Assembly (NCBI GenBank): GCA_013398015.1
Contig: VZRR01004510.1
Coordinates: forward strand, 403,099-467,098
Direction: 5' to 3'
Length of the DNA stretch: 64,000 nucleotides
Origin: Oreocharis arfaki
Lineage: Eukaryota; Chordata; Aves; Passeriformes; Paramythiidae
Shown: positions 1 through 13,700 of the stretch, in pieces
Position numbering within the stretch: position 1 is the first letter of the stretch
Layout of the letters: each line of letters starts with the position of its first letter
Program-made: the position numbers and the translations under genes
The notes under the pieces: generated by a model
Databases searched by the model: none
What the model saw: the letters and a program-made list of their open reading frames with translations, nothing else
Told to the model about the DNA's origin: nothing

Positions 1-10
1 AGATTATATG

Positions 11-47
<37 letters not shown>

Positions 48-98
48 ACCAGCAAAACCAACAACAAAAACGCCGACAAAAAATCCCTACCAGAACCT
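11..98. repeat. A-rich low-complexity tract
   Basis: An uninterrupted run of 18 A is followed by A-rich sequence with scattered G and C up to about position 98. It may be a simple A-rich repeat or the tail of a retroposed copy whose body lies outside the window. No retroelement body is visible to its right, so only the low-complexity call is supported. Confidence 0.8.
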
Positions 99-3000
99 AT
101 ACTCAGCTGCAGACTGCCTGTTCTGAACACCACCTATTGCTGGTGCTTAGAGAAGCAATCTGTATTTTCTATTAATGTTTGACTTCGTCCAACAGACTAA
201 CACCTCATACATCCTACCTGAATTCTGTCTTCTAAGCTTTCCCACCTACGTGTCTGCAGCAAAGCATATGTATAAAGACAGAGATCACCAGATAGACTCT
301 TACTGGCAGTTTTCTTCTAGCCCACTGAATTCAGCATTTTACAGCTATGTTTGACGTGACAGATCTCAAGCTCTTCTGCAGAAACCATACAACTCCCTTC
401 TAAAGCTAATGTGAATTATTCATATTCTGCATTGTACTGCACTAAGACAGACATTTCCTATCGAGTTTAAGTTTTTTATTTTAACACTACTTTAATAGAA
501 GCCTGTGTTTCTACAGATCTCTCTGAAAATCGGCACTAAGCAGTTGTCTCAATTTTGGCAAACAAAAAAGGAGGGACACAAGAACATTAGCCAATTATTC
601 CACAGTAATTTTCGATACTGTAAAACATTTATATTTGATAAAATGATTGAAAATACTGTAAACCATGTACAAAAGTCTCCACTGCAATTCACACTGACAA
701 TAAATTATAGAGAGAGAGGATGCCTTGCTTTGTATTGATGATTTGGATTACATATTATATACTCAAACTGTGTCAAGAACTCCTACTGCTGTTAACCTAG
801 AATAACACAGATTCTGTCACAAGGAGAGTTTGAATATCACACTGAAATAAAGCTCTTCTGGTAACTTTTTATGTGAATATAGAGTTTCAGATCATCTTCT
901 GCCTGTCATTGTTCCCGACAGGGATGAAATAATTTTCTGCAGAGAATTTATATAAACAGACAAGGAAGATGATAGAGGTGTCCACCTCCATGCACTTGCA
1001 ATAACAGAGATTATTTTGCTTTTGATCTAAAACTAAAACCTATAGGTTGGATTGTAGGCCAAACTAAAGTGACAGTAAAAAGGGTAGAAGAAACTTTTCC
1101 CTTTGTCTCTAAAAGATCCAGTTTAAATTACAAGCCACGTGCCCATCACCATCCTAGAAGACTAACAAATTACTAAAATGGCTAAAGCAGCAAAGTTGAG
1201 GCTTTAATCTGCATTAGTCTTCCAAGGACACTCAAAGAAATGGATACACAAACCTGGACAGCTCAGACATCAAACCCAATTTGTTTTCAAGGCAACTCTG
1301 TTCATAGCCAACCTGAGTCAGACAAAAATCAGCTTTACAGAAATTTCTTACTGCTTATGAACAACTGGGAAATTTCCACAAGAAAATGGAAGATTTAAAT
1401 AAATAAATGAATAGATCCATATCTACTTTCGGAAATGTCTTCCAAAAGGATAGTAACTATCAAAGTCTATAGTAGCAAAGGATCAAATCTCTGAGAGGTT
1501 CCCAAGTAGAAAACATGATACAAGAAAAAGTCATCTAAAAATGTCTTTCACTATTTCTACAGTTTTATTGGTCCATTTCCCAGATTTGAAATGCCCCCAC
1601 ATCATGCATCCTCCAATTCTCTTCTTTTCATATATCTTCATTATTCTACTGATGTAACACCAGGTCTTAACAGATTCCACATCTAAGATGCAAGTAGAGT
1701 TCCCCCCACAAACAATAAGGAAAGGGAAACAGCCAAATTCTGAGTAACAGCATTATCTGAAACTGAGCTCTTTTAAACAGATCTAGATCTAATGAAGTAC
1801 TGGAATTATCCAATTTTAACAAAAGAGCGCAAACATCCTGGATCTACCCTCAGTGATAACACAACAGTTTACAGATCACACGACTTCAAGATCTTTTCCT
1901 CAAATTTAAACTTGGAAGGGTTTTCAATTACATCACTCTGAAAGATTTACAATGGAAGAGGAAACATCGATTTACGGATAGGATTAAAAAAAACCCCAAA
2001 CCCTAAGATGTACCTCAGAAAAGCAGCAATACATTGGACCAGATTCCAAGTGTAAAAGGGTGTCACTATTTCAACTTAATTGTTTCACAAGAACTGCATT
2101 TTGAAATGTCATTAATCATTTCTACTGAATAAAAATAGGTAGAGAACCTAAATCTGCGAAGTTCCAATGCACTGGGACACAGGCAGTACCCAGGCCATTC
2201 CACAGACACACTGGAATTACTAAATGTATCCCTATATTTGATTTTATCAATGGTTCAGATGGAACTGAAGATTTAGTTCTGGTGATGAATTCAAATTTGA
2301 TACTGTTTCCTGTAAAGAGATGTGTTTTCAGAAAGGCTTCTTAATATGCAGAAATTGCAGTTAAAAAAACCCCACAACAACATGCTTTTTGTCAAATTTT
2401 TATTAAATAAATGCTTTTCCTGGTAGCAAGAATGTTTTCTTCAAGGAAGTAAAAACCTCACTGTTCTTACTCACTCTCATCCAACAAATATTTTATGTGA
2501 TTCATATTACAACAGTTTCTCCAAGTATTTCTTTACTGCCCTTCAATTTATAACACACTCTTTGTAGGCTTAAGTTGATACCCTGTGTCTATTGATCTCA
2601 GAGTTTTTGCATTGACTTCAGCATGGCTGGATTTTCCCACTGGAGCAAGTAAGAGCTACACTACATCCACATGAATTGTTTCCTCATGCCATCTACATGT
2701 ATTGGTTGCATCCAAATAATTTCAGGCTACCAAATATGACTATTTTGCTTGTTTGTTTTTTCCCTCGAATTCAGTGTCTCACAAAAGTGATCTTTCCATG
2801 ATCTTTCCACAGCTATATATTTTTTTATTATTATTTTTAACAGAACCTCACTTAAGTGTCCCCCACTGCATCTCCATTTGTTCATTGGTTTCGGCTCATT
2901 TCACAGATGACTGTACTCCCAAAATAAATATGAAGTGGTATTCAGAACTCAAGGAGATAGTGCCCTCTAGCACACAACCTGCATCCTTCCCAATTCAATT

Positions 3001-3179
3001 GTTCATGCCATAAAATTTCATACATTTTATGTCATAAAACTCTAATCTTGTTACATTAAGCAAAATACCTCAGAAACATTTCAGATACCTAGAAAAGCTT
3101 TTGGAGAAGGGGCTTATCCATGTCTTCAAAAGTGACAAACACAGATGTGTCAGGAGAAAAAGATACGAGGCCATAAATC
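99..3179. other. AT-rich DNA, no gene seen
   Basis: About 3 kb of AT-rich sequence in which the open frames are short (under 90 codons) and have no protein-like composition or flanking splice signals that I can support. No recognisable repeat family is present. It is consistent with intron or intergenic spacer. Confidence 0.6.
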
Positions 3180-3690
3180 TTAACTTGTTGGGAGTTAATT
3201 AAGGGATTCATCAATCATTACACAGCTCACCCCATACACACACAGGCGAAATCCCATCAGCCGCCACAATCCACAGCAACCTACAGGTTAAACCCCCCCA
3301 CCAGTCCCTCCGTTCTGACTATTTATAAATGACTTTGTATAACCTAGCATTAAGACTTGTAATTATAAAACAGCATTAAAACAGGCTTGCAAAGTTATGG
3401 ATAATTATAGTTGGTACACTTTTTTAAAGAAATAAAAAGCTTTTCCAGTCAAACACACGCTTTGCCTCTTCGACAGCTCCAAGTCCACAGGACGCAGAAA
3501 GATGATTTAAATTGTATGTCAAAATTCTGACTGTGCAAGACTCTTTTTTACCCTTATCAAGAGAGGCATTGTTGTTTTCTCACTATAACCAGGCGTGACA
3601 GCGCCTGACTGGAGTCGCACAGCCAGTTTCTGAATCGGCATGAAAACATTCACCTCTTGAGTTTCTCTGGCAGCTACAAACCAAGTCTTT
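3180..3690. promoter_or_regulatory. candidate conserved non-coding element
   Basis: This segment differs in texture from its surroundings. It has a TTAATTAA core and several TAAT/ATTA homeodomain-type motifs, balanced base composition, retained CpG dinucleotides (for example near 3,470-3,490 and 3,595-3,630), and no repeat similarity. It includes a GGCGTGACAGCGCC-type imperfect palindrome near 3,593-3,606. There is no coding frame through it. Such stretches in avian gene deserts often turn out to be deeply conserved enhancers. This is inference from texture only; no alignment was possible. Confidence 0.25.
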
Positions 3691-6600
3691 CTCATGGATA
3701 GAGTTTAAATCACTTGGCCCTATATGTCAGAGATGGGAGCAGGGTATGAGGACAAGAGGAGCATAGCAGCAGCAGTGTGGAGGGTCAGCCTAGTACTAAC
3801 AGCACCACGAATTTGCTCCTGAACACAGCCTGAGTCCAAATCAAATACTACGTGCTAAACCAGTCCAAAAACTTCAGTGGGATTCAATCTGACTCTCTGC
3901 AGGGATATATACCTCTAATTACAGTACTTGTTGGAAAGCTGCAGACTGCTTTTCCGCAGGAAATAATTATGATTAGAGACAGCAGCATTACTACATGCAT
4001 CTAATGTATAAGCATACACATACACGTACAGATGCATAAACAGAAGCTCATCCAAAATGTCAGCAATGCATCTGCCTCATCCCTGATCACATTTAATGCT
4101 AATAAAACAGTTCTTCTTCCCACGTTTACTGAAACTATGATCTCTCCTTACACACAGCCCAGGCAAGAGGTGACAGTTAACACTAACAATGGTTTATATT
4201 CTGTTTTGGCCCCAAAGTAATTAATTATTTATGTACATTGAATAACTACTACCTTTTAAAAAAAACGAACTCTATTCATTCTGACAAGATTACTTGTGTA
4301 ATAAGGTATTACTCAACATGAGTAAGGGTGGCAGACCCCCACACACTGTCCCACTGGGAACTGCAAGCCTGACTTGTTTCTACACATACCACTGAAACCA
4401 GACTCATTTGGCAATATTTTTGAGTCATTTACAGCCTGGTTTGGAATTCTTCACTGAAGTAATTCTACAACTAAAAAAAGAAAAAAGAAAAAAGAAGCAA
4501 AACTCTTTAATCCGCTAATCAGTAAAAACTGTTCATGAAACGTGCTCTCATCTGTCACTCACACTGAGGTGTAATAATCTGTTAATTATTACTTTCTAAG
4601 ATCATATCAATCAGCCATCTTTTAAAATGCACATATGCTATGAATAAGTTGTGTTATTCAAAAGCAGTTTTGGTGAACAAGTCAACTTTGTTAACACAAA
4701 CCAAGACCACTACAGCATAACCTACACAATATTTCTGTGCAATTGTCTATTATTAGAACTGCCACAAGTAATCCTATGGTTAGGGGCACCCAATAATTTC
4801 CATTTCACTCGGCCCACCTTCTCCCTTTGGCTTTCCAGATTTCCTCTCTGTATGGGGTAACTTTAACAATTTTTGATAGTCCTCCAGTTTAGAGGATTCT
4901 GAATATAAAATAGGAAGGGAATATGTTATCCTCAATCCATTTTAAAATATAGCGTAATAACAGCAGTCTGGATCATAAACCTCATATTCAACATACTGTG
5001 GAAACTGTTTTTTGAGAAAAGCTATTGCTCCAAATTCCAGTGGTAAACGGTTTTGATTTAACGAGATTTTAAACTCTCAAATAATAAAGTTGTTATAAGT
5101 GTCCTTCAAGAAAATATTAACAAAACCCTTTTTTAACTAGAAAAATGAAAAAAACCCCACCATTTTCTAAAAATTCTATGACATCAACTAAAATTTTATC
5201 ATCTCCATCTTCTTGCACTTGCAAGGAATTTATGCATGAAAAACCACTGTAAAATCAAGTCTAGTAAAAATCTGTTGTTAAAAAAAGTTCATGTTGAAAA
5301 TTCTCAACATGTGTTACACAAAGTTTTTCACTGACTTTTTGAAGCAGGTAACTGGGAAAGACTGTGCACGACCAAGTTTTTAGTGAAATACTGTAGCCTG
5401 AAACAAACCAGCCTTCAACCAAAACAGAATTTGGAAGGCAATGAAGGAACTCTTATCTACTATATTGTATTACTGTAATGAATATTACCTAGTTCTTTCA
5501 TAAATCTCACACAGACTTTGGGTCTTACTGGTGTGTGTTAAGCAGGAACATCTAGCAATTCACCCAGAGTCACACATTCAAAATCAGCTTTAGCATGAGA
5601 ACCTGTGTTCTCATGATTTTTGTTCGGTACCTGTCAACTTCATCAGCTTTTTGTTTTTCACTTGGCTGTATATCAACTAAAAGAGCCTAAAACCTAATAA
5701 GAAGTTTATAAACCAGAAACTACAGGATGAGATTTTAGTTGCTGAAAAGCATGTTTCTAAGAGATCAAACTTCAAAATCTCTGAGTTTTGATAAGTTTTT
5801 AAAACCAGAAGAGGCACGTAGTGATAGCGCGGTTATGGCATAGGCAACACACAACTGTGGTGGTGCAGTGTCAAAGACGATAAGCATCTATCAGCACAAA
5901 CCCTGAAACAGCAGGATGCAGTCATTGTTGATGTTTCAAGTAAACCGAGCCTGATCACTGGCTTCTTTCATTCAAGAGACTCTGCTTGGATGATTTTGAA
6001 TTAAATCTACAAGCTCATTTATTTTCCAGTGCATCCTCAAATTAACTCTGGCTTCCTTTCCTTCCAACCTTTCAGAAATTTACCCACCCCACCCCCCTTC
6101 AGCTCCTCATACGTCTTGCTTTTTTATTATTCATTTATTTATTATACTTTTTATTATTATTTAAAATTTGTCCTCATGCCACCACAAAAATAGCAGAGTT
6201 TGCTTTTATTTTCATGTAAAGTTTTAGAACCTGCTCACTGCTAAAAGCACTATCTCAATCACTGTGACATTACATAATCATCACACTTCTGCTTGCTGAA
6301 CTACAAAGAGGATCTAGTCAAATAATTAGAGATTTCAGGCCTTGAGATTTCACTGTACAAACTAATACTTGAAAATGGCAGGAAAGTCCTCAGCCCTTCT
6401 CCAGACACTGAGTGGGAGAGCTGTGCCGCACAAGAAATTCATACATCACACACAGACGTGCATACCTAATTACCACTGACAGTGAGCAAAAGGAAGGCAA
6501 GGAGTTGAAACTGCTTTAAAATTACGATAATTATGACTGACTTATTGCAAAGAAATTTGAGGAAGCATGGGCTCATTTTGAGAAGTTGGTTAATATTAAA

Positions 6601-9600
6601 ACTTCTGCAGTTTTGGGAGCTTATTCTTGGTCATTCCCAGTATTTGTCCAATCAAGCTGGCATAAATTTTTTCTTCAAGCATTGTGAAATGATTAATTAC
6701 TTTCAGTAGAATCAACATTAATAATAAGAGTTCTCTTCCAAAAGACACTCAGATTTTAGTGTGAGGAGCCATTATTTTTATGGAGATCTTGGTAGAATAT
6801 GACACAGCTTCTCCCACTCTTCTATCATGCCACTGTCTGATGTGAGTGCCAAACAGCTATTGAGCTTCAAAAGCCCCCTTTCCTTTCCCCTTTATCTAAA
6901 TTTAAAACTCAACAAATGGTATTTTAAGTATTTTCTAAGCAACATTTCCTCTGTAGAGTTTGTGTGTAATCAGAAACAAGGAAATTTTTAAGTTTCTTTT
7001 TTTTTTCCAACTTCACTCTTAATTTCCCTACTGTTAAGTTCAGAATAATAACTTTATATTGCATGTGTGTTTCCTTCCTATAAATGTACATATAACTGCA
7101 CTTATGAAATAATTTTCAAGGTACTCACTGGAGTTTACACATCTGAATTTGAAGTATCATTCTACCATTATTATATAAACTCCTGCTCCTACCATCACTT
7201 GCATCCACATTCGCACCATGTCTATCACTTTGCAAAAAAAATGCAAAAAACCACAAGCACTCATAAACACATCCATCCACACGTGTCCTGTATGTTTCCT
7301 GGCAAAACTGATCATGCCAGTAAAGTGGATAACCACTGATAGCATGAACTTGCACCACTGAAATACTGGGCCTCTAAATAAGTTTGGTGGGAGCAGAACT
7401 GAGGCCTCAGAGAACCCACGTGTACCTTTAAGAATTACAGCCACAGTGAAATTAGTTTTGCATCTGTGTGTGTGGTGGGGAGGGGTATGAAAAAATACAT
7501 GTACAGCACAGCAATGCCCCTAACAGAGGTAAACATTTTCTTTCCAACAGGTTAATCCCAGCTGCCCAGAATTTTTATTATTTTTTTTTTGTTCACATCC
7601 ATATGCATGCTCCTCCCTTTTTGGAGGGTTTGTACATGACAGGTGCGTTCTTGGCCCAGGAACAAATAATCCTGGAGACTCCAAGAAAGAAAAATCAAAC
7701 TGAACTTGTATTTATTTCCTGTGATTCTATCTTCATTATTGCCTTTCCATTATTATAAAAAAACACCACAAAAAATTTTGAACATTTATAATGTATAAGC
7801 AATTTGAGGTAGGATTTTCAAAGCTGAAAAGAGATTGTTCCAAAGCCCAGATGTTGCCTTTCAGAAAGTAGTGAAAATTGCTGCCTCGGGAAATTACTCT
7901 GAAATACCAATAGAGTAAAACAAAAATTGTTTAAATAAAAATAATTTTACTCAGATGCTCTGATATTCCAAGAGAGAAAACGAACTTTTTTCCAAATGTT
8001 CAGGCAGTTTTGCATTTTTATCTCCTACTTCAGATGATCCACAGTGATGCCATCTCTGGCCCAATAAATGAGGGCTAGAACAGGAAAAAATTATGGTATG
8101 ATGTGAGGGCTCCTGCCTCACTAACTGTGCACACTGTACCGTGAAGTCTTCTTCAGTTATCTAGTGACTGTTGTACTCTTTTCCCAGTTTTTATTCAGAA
8201 AAGTGTAAGAATTAAACATTTACATTAGAAAAATGGCTGGTGCAATCACACATCTGTTCACCTGCAGTAGTGTTGTACAAGCCACTTTCACATCTGTAAT
8301 TTTCTGATTTCTAAACATCCATGTTCCATTTCCAACACTACTGGAACCCTTTTCAAAACGTGCTCGCACATGCTAACACTCTTCCTCATGTAGGTAAATG
8401 GATCGACTTCAGCTGCTTGAAAGCTGATTTTTTGCTTCAATTCTAAGATACACCTGTCACATTGCAAGAGAAAAGAACAACCATAACCAGCTGATAACTA
8501 CCCAGCTTAAGAAACTACCTCTAGACACTGCCGGAGCTGCTAGGTAAGAAAAACACAGCTCATAGTCAGGTAACACACACATATCCTTGCACAAAAAAGT
8601 GCGTATTGGCATGCAAGGTGAAAAATGAAAAAATAGGAAAACGGGAGACCATTCTGAACAGATAACCTTAAGAATCATGAGGTGCCTCAAATTTTCCTTA
8701 AGAAAGGCTGCAGGGGCAGGCACAGCAGCACCACTGCAAAAAGAGGTCTACTTTAAAAAGCTCTGAAAGCTCTGGAGTGGGGTAGAGAGGAGAAAAACCC
8801 TGAAAGGAATATCCTTCCCTCCAAGGAAACTCAGAGGATGCCATTCACCTTTCCATAGGTGTTCTGTCTACCTTCACGTCTGTAGTTCAGCAGCCATGCC
8901 CGCCCAACTCCACAAAGCCCCAGCTGTATAAACCAACCCTGTCAAAGGACACAGTTCAGGGGTGGATAAAACAGGGAGGGGCGTCTAACATGCTGACCAC
9001 TGACTGAGCTTGCAAGGATAAAGAAGCCTTGATGGAGAGAAGTAATCATCCATTGTGTTTGTTTATTTTACCTCCTCCACCACATACTGGAACCTTTTTT
9101 GTTTTTCCCATTACCAAAACCATCCCCCACTGAGAGGCCCTTGTGATCTAAAAGGGGCAGAGCCCCTTTTTCTTAACACTGGCAAATTTATGTAGGAAGA
9201 TTCATTCAAACATATCTTTAAATAAATATTTGCCTCTTCCCCTACCTCACACTCTCCACATACTGCCTTCAAACACACTTAAAAATCACCATTAAAATGC
9301 TCTTGTCTAGAACTGCTTTTACTAAGATGTACTAAAACAATTTAGCAGTCTAAGGCACATGCTGCCATGGAAGTCCAACTTGAGATAAGAGCAATAGTCC
9401 CCTGAAAAAAATAAATATACATTACAGTAAAGCAAACCTGGCTGCTATTGCCATAACAAGTGGTATAATAGCTTTCTTGAAAAGACTTCTTCTATCAAAA
9501 AACCTCTCCCCACTGGGGATACACTTAATTATATCATAAGTGAATCTGAACCCAGATGTTCAGATCTAAAACGTATGCCACAAGCCTCATGAGGAAAATG

Positions 9601-10670
9601 ACCACTGCATGGGAAATGAGGCATTCCAAGGGCACCACTGACTCTCAAGAGAGTGAGGACTTTTCGATTCCTTCAGGCGGAAGAGTTGTAGGTGCTGAGC
9701 ATCTCAGAAAATTAACTTATCTCTTAAACAAAAATAAACAACAAACTTTCTTACTTCCCCCCCCCCCTTTTTTTTTCCCTTCTATGCTCCCCACACATAC
9801 CTCACTTTTATGTTTTTCCTACATGGGCTACATGGATTTGGCATGGAGAGCAATTCAGGCACGTAAAAACGCAGTCCATGGGCAACAGAAAGCCTTTTGA
9901 TGTATCTGAAGGCAACATTAGAAAGAAAACTTCTTAATTGGAAGATGTGTAGTGACTCCATGGCATACCTGCTGCAACCAAAGTAATTGATCAGGGATAA
10001 TTACAGTCACAATAAACTAGGATACGGAGAAAAATCACGGATTCATTAGCACCGTGTATTAACAAACACCTCTGATAAGTTACGCTTTCAAGGTTAACAG
10101 CCTCAACTGAATATAAAACACAACAGGAAAGGTCCACTATCCCAATTTTTATTTTAAAAAGTTAGTAAATAGATTTTGATTTGGGTAAGTGGTCACCTGG
10201 CAAGCTCTAGAGCCGTTTGAACGAAACCTAGGAGAAAGGACTGACTGCAGTACATCAGAGAAATTTATTTCTGAAGTATAGCAATGGCCTTTGGCATTGA
10301 TGATTGTCAAAGCAGCACAAATACTGAAGCTATGACCAGACTGATTACTCCTGAATGCCTCAGGATGGACAATGAAACCAGGACTCAACATTAAGAATTC
10401 AGAAGACAGCGACTTCCCATGTGATCCCACATAATTTATTGACCCTTTCTGGCTCCCAGTTCTTCTATTTTTACATAAGAGATAAGAATAAAATGCTGTG
10501 CAAGCTCAGATTTTCCTTTTTTAAAAGGAAACATTCTATTGGTGATTGCTGTTTGCACTAATTACTTGTATCATTAATTCACCCAGTGGGTTTGTGTGTA
10601 CTGACACTTAAGTGATGACCAAAATTAAGTTCTCTCATCAGCTATTGCATTTTGAAACTGCAAAACTAAG
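3691..10670. other. AT-rich DNA, no gene seen
   Basis: Seven kilobases of AT-rich sequence without a supportable exon or a recognisable transposon. Open frames in both strands around 7.07-7.76 kb and 8.46-8.72 kb are rich in His, Cys, Phe and Tyr. They arise from CA-, TTC- and T-rich sequence and are best explained as chance. A short run near 5,815-6,040 with retained CpGs could be a small regulatory element. It is otherwise featureless except for the C/T tract at 9,757. Confidence 0.6.
9757..9776. repeat. poly-C / poly-T homopolymer junction
   Basis: Eleven C are followed directly by nine T. It is a simple homopolymer tract whose exact length is unreliable in most assemblies. Confidence 0.85.
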
Positions 10671-10671
10671 T

Positions 10672-10770
10672 TTCACAGAATCACAGAATATTCTGAATTG
10701 GAAAGGACCCACAAGGTTCATTGAGTCCAACTCTTAAGGAAGTTCCTACATGGAGTCCTGCCAACTGACT
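10672..10770 (-). mobile_element. CR1 LINE 3'-end fragment
   Basis: The segment starts with tandem ACAGAATCACAGAAT, continues with 'ttggaaaggacccacaaggttca' and 'gagtccaactc', and fades after about 100 bases. This is the reverse complement of the 3' terminus of avian CR1 elements, which end in short ATTCTGTG-type repeats. The element therefore lies on the minus strand and is a heavily 5'-truncated, inactive copy. No coding part of CR1 remains. The family assignment rests on recognising the terminus; the subfamily cannot be given. Confidence 0.85.
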
Positions 10771-13700
10771 GTAAAAAAGTTTTGTTTTTTTTTACCTAAT
10801 GACTATAGTTACATAAAAAAATCTATTCAACCCTCTTTTCTTGGCAGTGATAATTAAAACAAAACAACCCAACAAAAAAGAAACTAATACCTAAATAAAC
10901 AGCATTTAGCAGGAGAATGTCACTGAATCCTTTTCACTACTGTCTATTTTCACTGGCTGGCATTTTTAGCAGTCTGTAAACCCCTCCCTCGTAAAAGAAC
11001 TCATCAGATGTGGAAAGATTTTTACCTTTCCCCTCTATTCTCTCTCATCCTCCATCTCCATCCTTGCTTTAGAGGGGACGATCAGAAAGTGCAGCTGTTA
11101 CCAAGCCTTTACATCATGAGCCCCTGACTTCCCTCTAACTCCTTCCCATGCCACGTTATGGCTATAAAGCACAAGTCAGATTTTAAAAGATATAAAGTGC
11201 CAAAAACATAAGATTTTGCCTTGCTGTTAAGAGACTTTCAAATATGCTTCAAATATTAAGATACCTATAGACTTCTGAAAATCTGACTGGGAGCCCATCA
11301 ATGTCTCCAAGCACCTTTCATAGCTATATAAACCTCATCTTACTCCCCTTCTTTCTTGTAGTACACAATTTATTAGCGAGCATTCTATACTTGCACTGCC
11401 CTTTTCATCATCCTTAAAAGCACTTACAAATACTAATTACTCTTCACATATCCCTTCTCCTGTGAAGTAAATAAGAATTATTATCCCCTCTGGAGTAAAT
11501 ACAGATTACTAACTCCTTTTTCCAGTCCGAGGAAATACAGAAGGGGATTTTAAGTGGTTTGCACACCACAAAGTAAACAGGAGCTGTTGAAGCACGGACT
11601 AAGATATAGAAGTTCTCCATCCCATGCTCAGACTGCGACAGTCTAAATCTCACCCCTCTATTTTCAAATGATACTCTTAGCCCACTTGTTCCTCTCTCCT
11701 GGCTGATGATCAAATATTTAATGCATGCCATAAAATGAAAATACGAACTCTACAGCAGTGCCTCTTATTTGTCATGCCCCATTACTTAGACAGGATGGTA
11801 ACATGTGCTCACGTGATGGTTTTCAATTTTATTATAGTCTCTATTTGCTCACTCACTTAAAATGTTTAAAGAAGAGTTGTATGGATTATCAGACAGCCTG
11901 AAAAGTTCAGTTCAGAGCTCTTCAAACATATTCATTTTCATCTTATTAGCACAAGTAAAGTAAAAGCCTTAGGCAGGTAATTTACCATCCAGTTTATCCA
12001 AAGAGACTTCTAAAGGAAAAGTCAACCTTTGTAAATTGTTGGTGATAATCTCCAAATTGATCATTAATTATCAGCTGCTACTAAGCGTTTGCTTCCATCA
12101 GCAGCACTGTGAAAATAATGCATTTCTCAGAAAATCTACCATTGTTGTCACTGCCACCTGTGTAATCAGCCCTCATTAAACCCAACAAAGTTCCAGGTCA
12201 GGCAGCTGCCTTGCTAAGTGAATTCTGTCCAGCCACTGCATTTTCCAGGCAGCTTAAAAATTAGTTAACCACCAAAAGGAAAGCATTTCTTATTAATGTT
12301 ACATTTTACATTCTACACCTTCCCATGTATAGTAGCAGCTACAATTAATTTAACCCCATTCAACCATGCTTAATAAAGAACACATTGTTTTGTACTTACA
12401 AACGCAAGCTGACACACACACACAAACTTCATCTTTCCCTTTGCAGTTTTATGAGTTTCTTCTACTACATGCCAATACTTACAGTCTAACAGTAAACATT
12501 TTAGAAAATCATTCCAGACTTTGTTTATGAAAATTTACTCAGGAGGACACCAAATGTTCATCACCTCAGGTCCATGTCACAGAGAATCAGAGCGGGACCT
12601 TTTGTACTAGAGCTTGCACATCAAAATCCAATTCAGCCTGATGCAAACATTCTGATACCTGTTCTCCAGAACTGCTGAGCATATACACTAAACAGTTTTC
12701 AGAATTTTGGGAAATACTGTGACCAGTGCACATCTGACATTCTCACAGTTCCTACTTTAACCCCCTTTAATGGATAGCTAACTTAACTGCAGCAACCATG
12801 GATGTCACACACCTCTCACTTTAAGTGGGACCAAACACACCTGACAAGCCATACTTTAAAAAACAACCAGGATGTCAAAGAGGACCGCAATAAACTGCAA
12901 GTCTGACAACTATTTAATCGTGTATTGTCATATCATAGCTAAAAGGAAGCAAAGCACTAATGTTAGAGGGAAGATATAGGCAGGTAATGAAATTTTTTAG
13001 AAATACAGGATCTGGAAATAGTATCCAGAAAAGGATGTATGATTACAAAGCACACCAGTGTATTTTAGCTTGAAAATGGTCTACAGGTAAAAATACCCTA
13101 AAACAGGTAAAATGCCACCACCACGGGTTGTAGGTATAACACAGCAGCAGCTGAAGCCTTTAACACTTGAGAATGGCAGTTCCAGCAGCACTGCAATATA
13201 TTTCTCTGGTTTCATAAAAATTGAAATAAAGGCTAATTCTGTATCTGTGCAACCACATCATCTTGAAAACACACATGCACACACAGAGTATAAGAGTTTT
13301 GTTCACATTTAAAAGGACTGACTGCTCACTGGGTTCATGACCTCTGTCCACTGGCAACAACGCCACACTGAGTCCTGATAATTCCAAATGCAATGGGATT
13401 ACAGTCATAAAGACAGAAAAACGCAACAGTACCACAGCTGAAAGAAGAACCATCCCTCAAAGACAGTTTTGCTCAGATACTCTGAAATTCAAATAATTTA
13501 GGTTTACAGTTGCAGCACAGGAGCTTTTAAATAATATATATGAGATTTCTAGTTCAAAGGGCAAGAAGCCTGAAATGTAATAGAATTTTACATAGAGATG
13601 AGACACAAATCTGGTAAAAAAGAAGAGAATAGACTTGCATTTTTATCAGTGAGATGGTGCCAGTGAATGGGCCACTGCTCTTGTGGGAGCTTGAGCTAGA

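Noticed and set aside
7067..7758. Cluster of overlapping frames of 77-96 codons on both strands
   Set aside because: The His/Tyr/Phe-rich composition comes from CA-, TTC- and T-rich sequence; no splice context or recognised domain.
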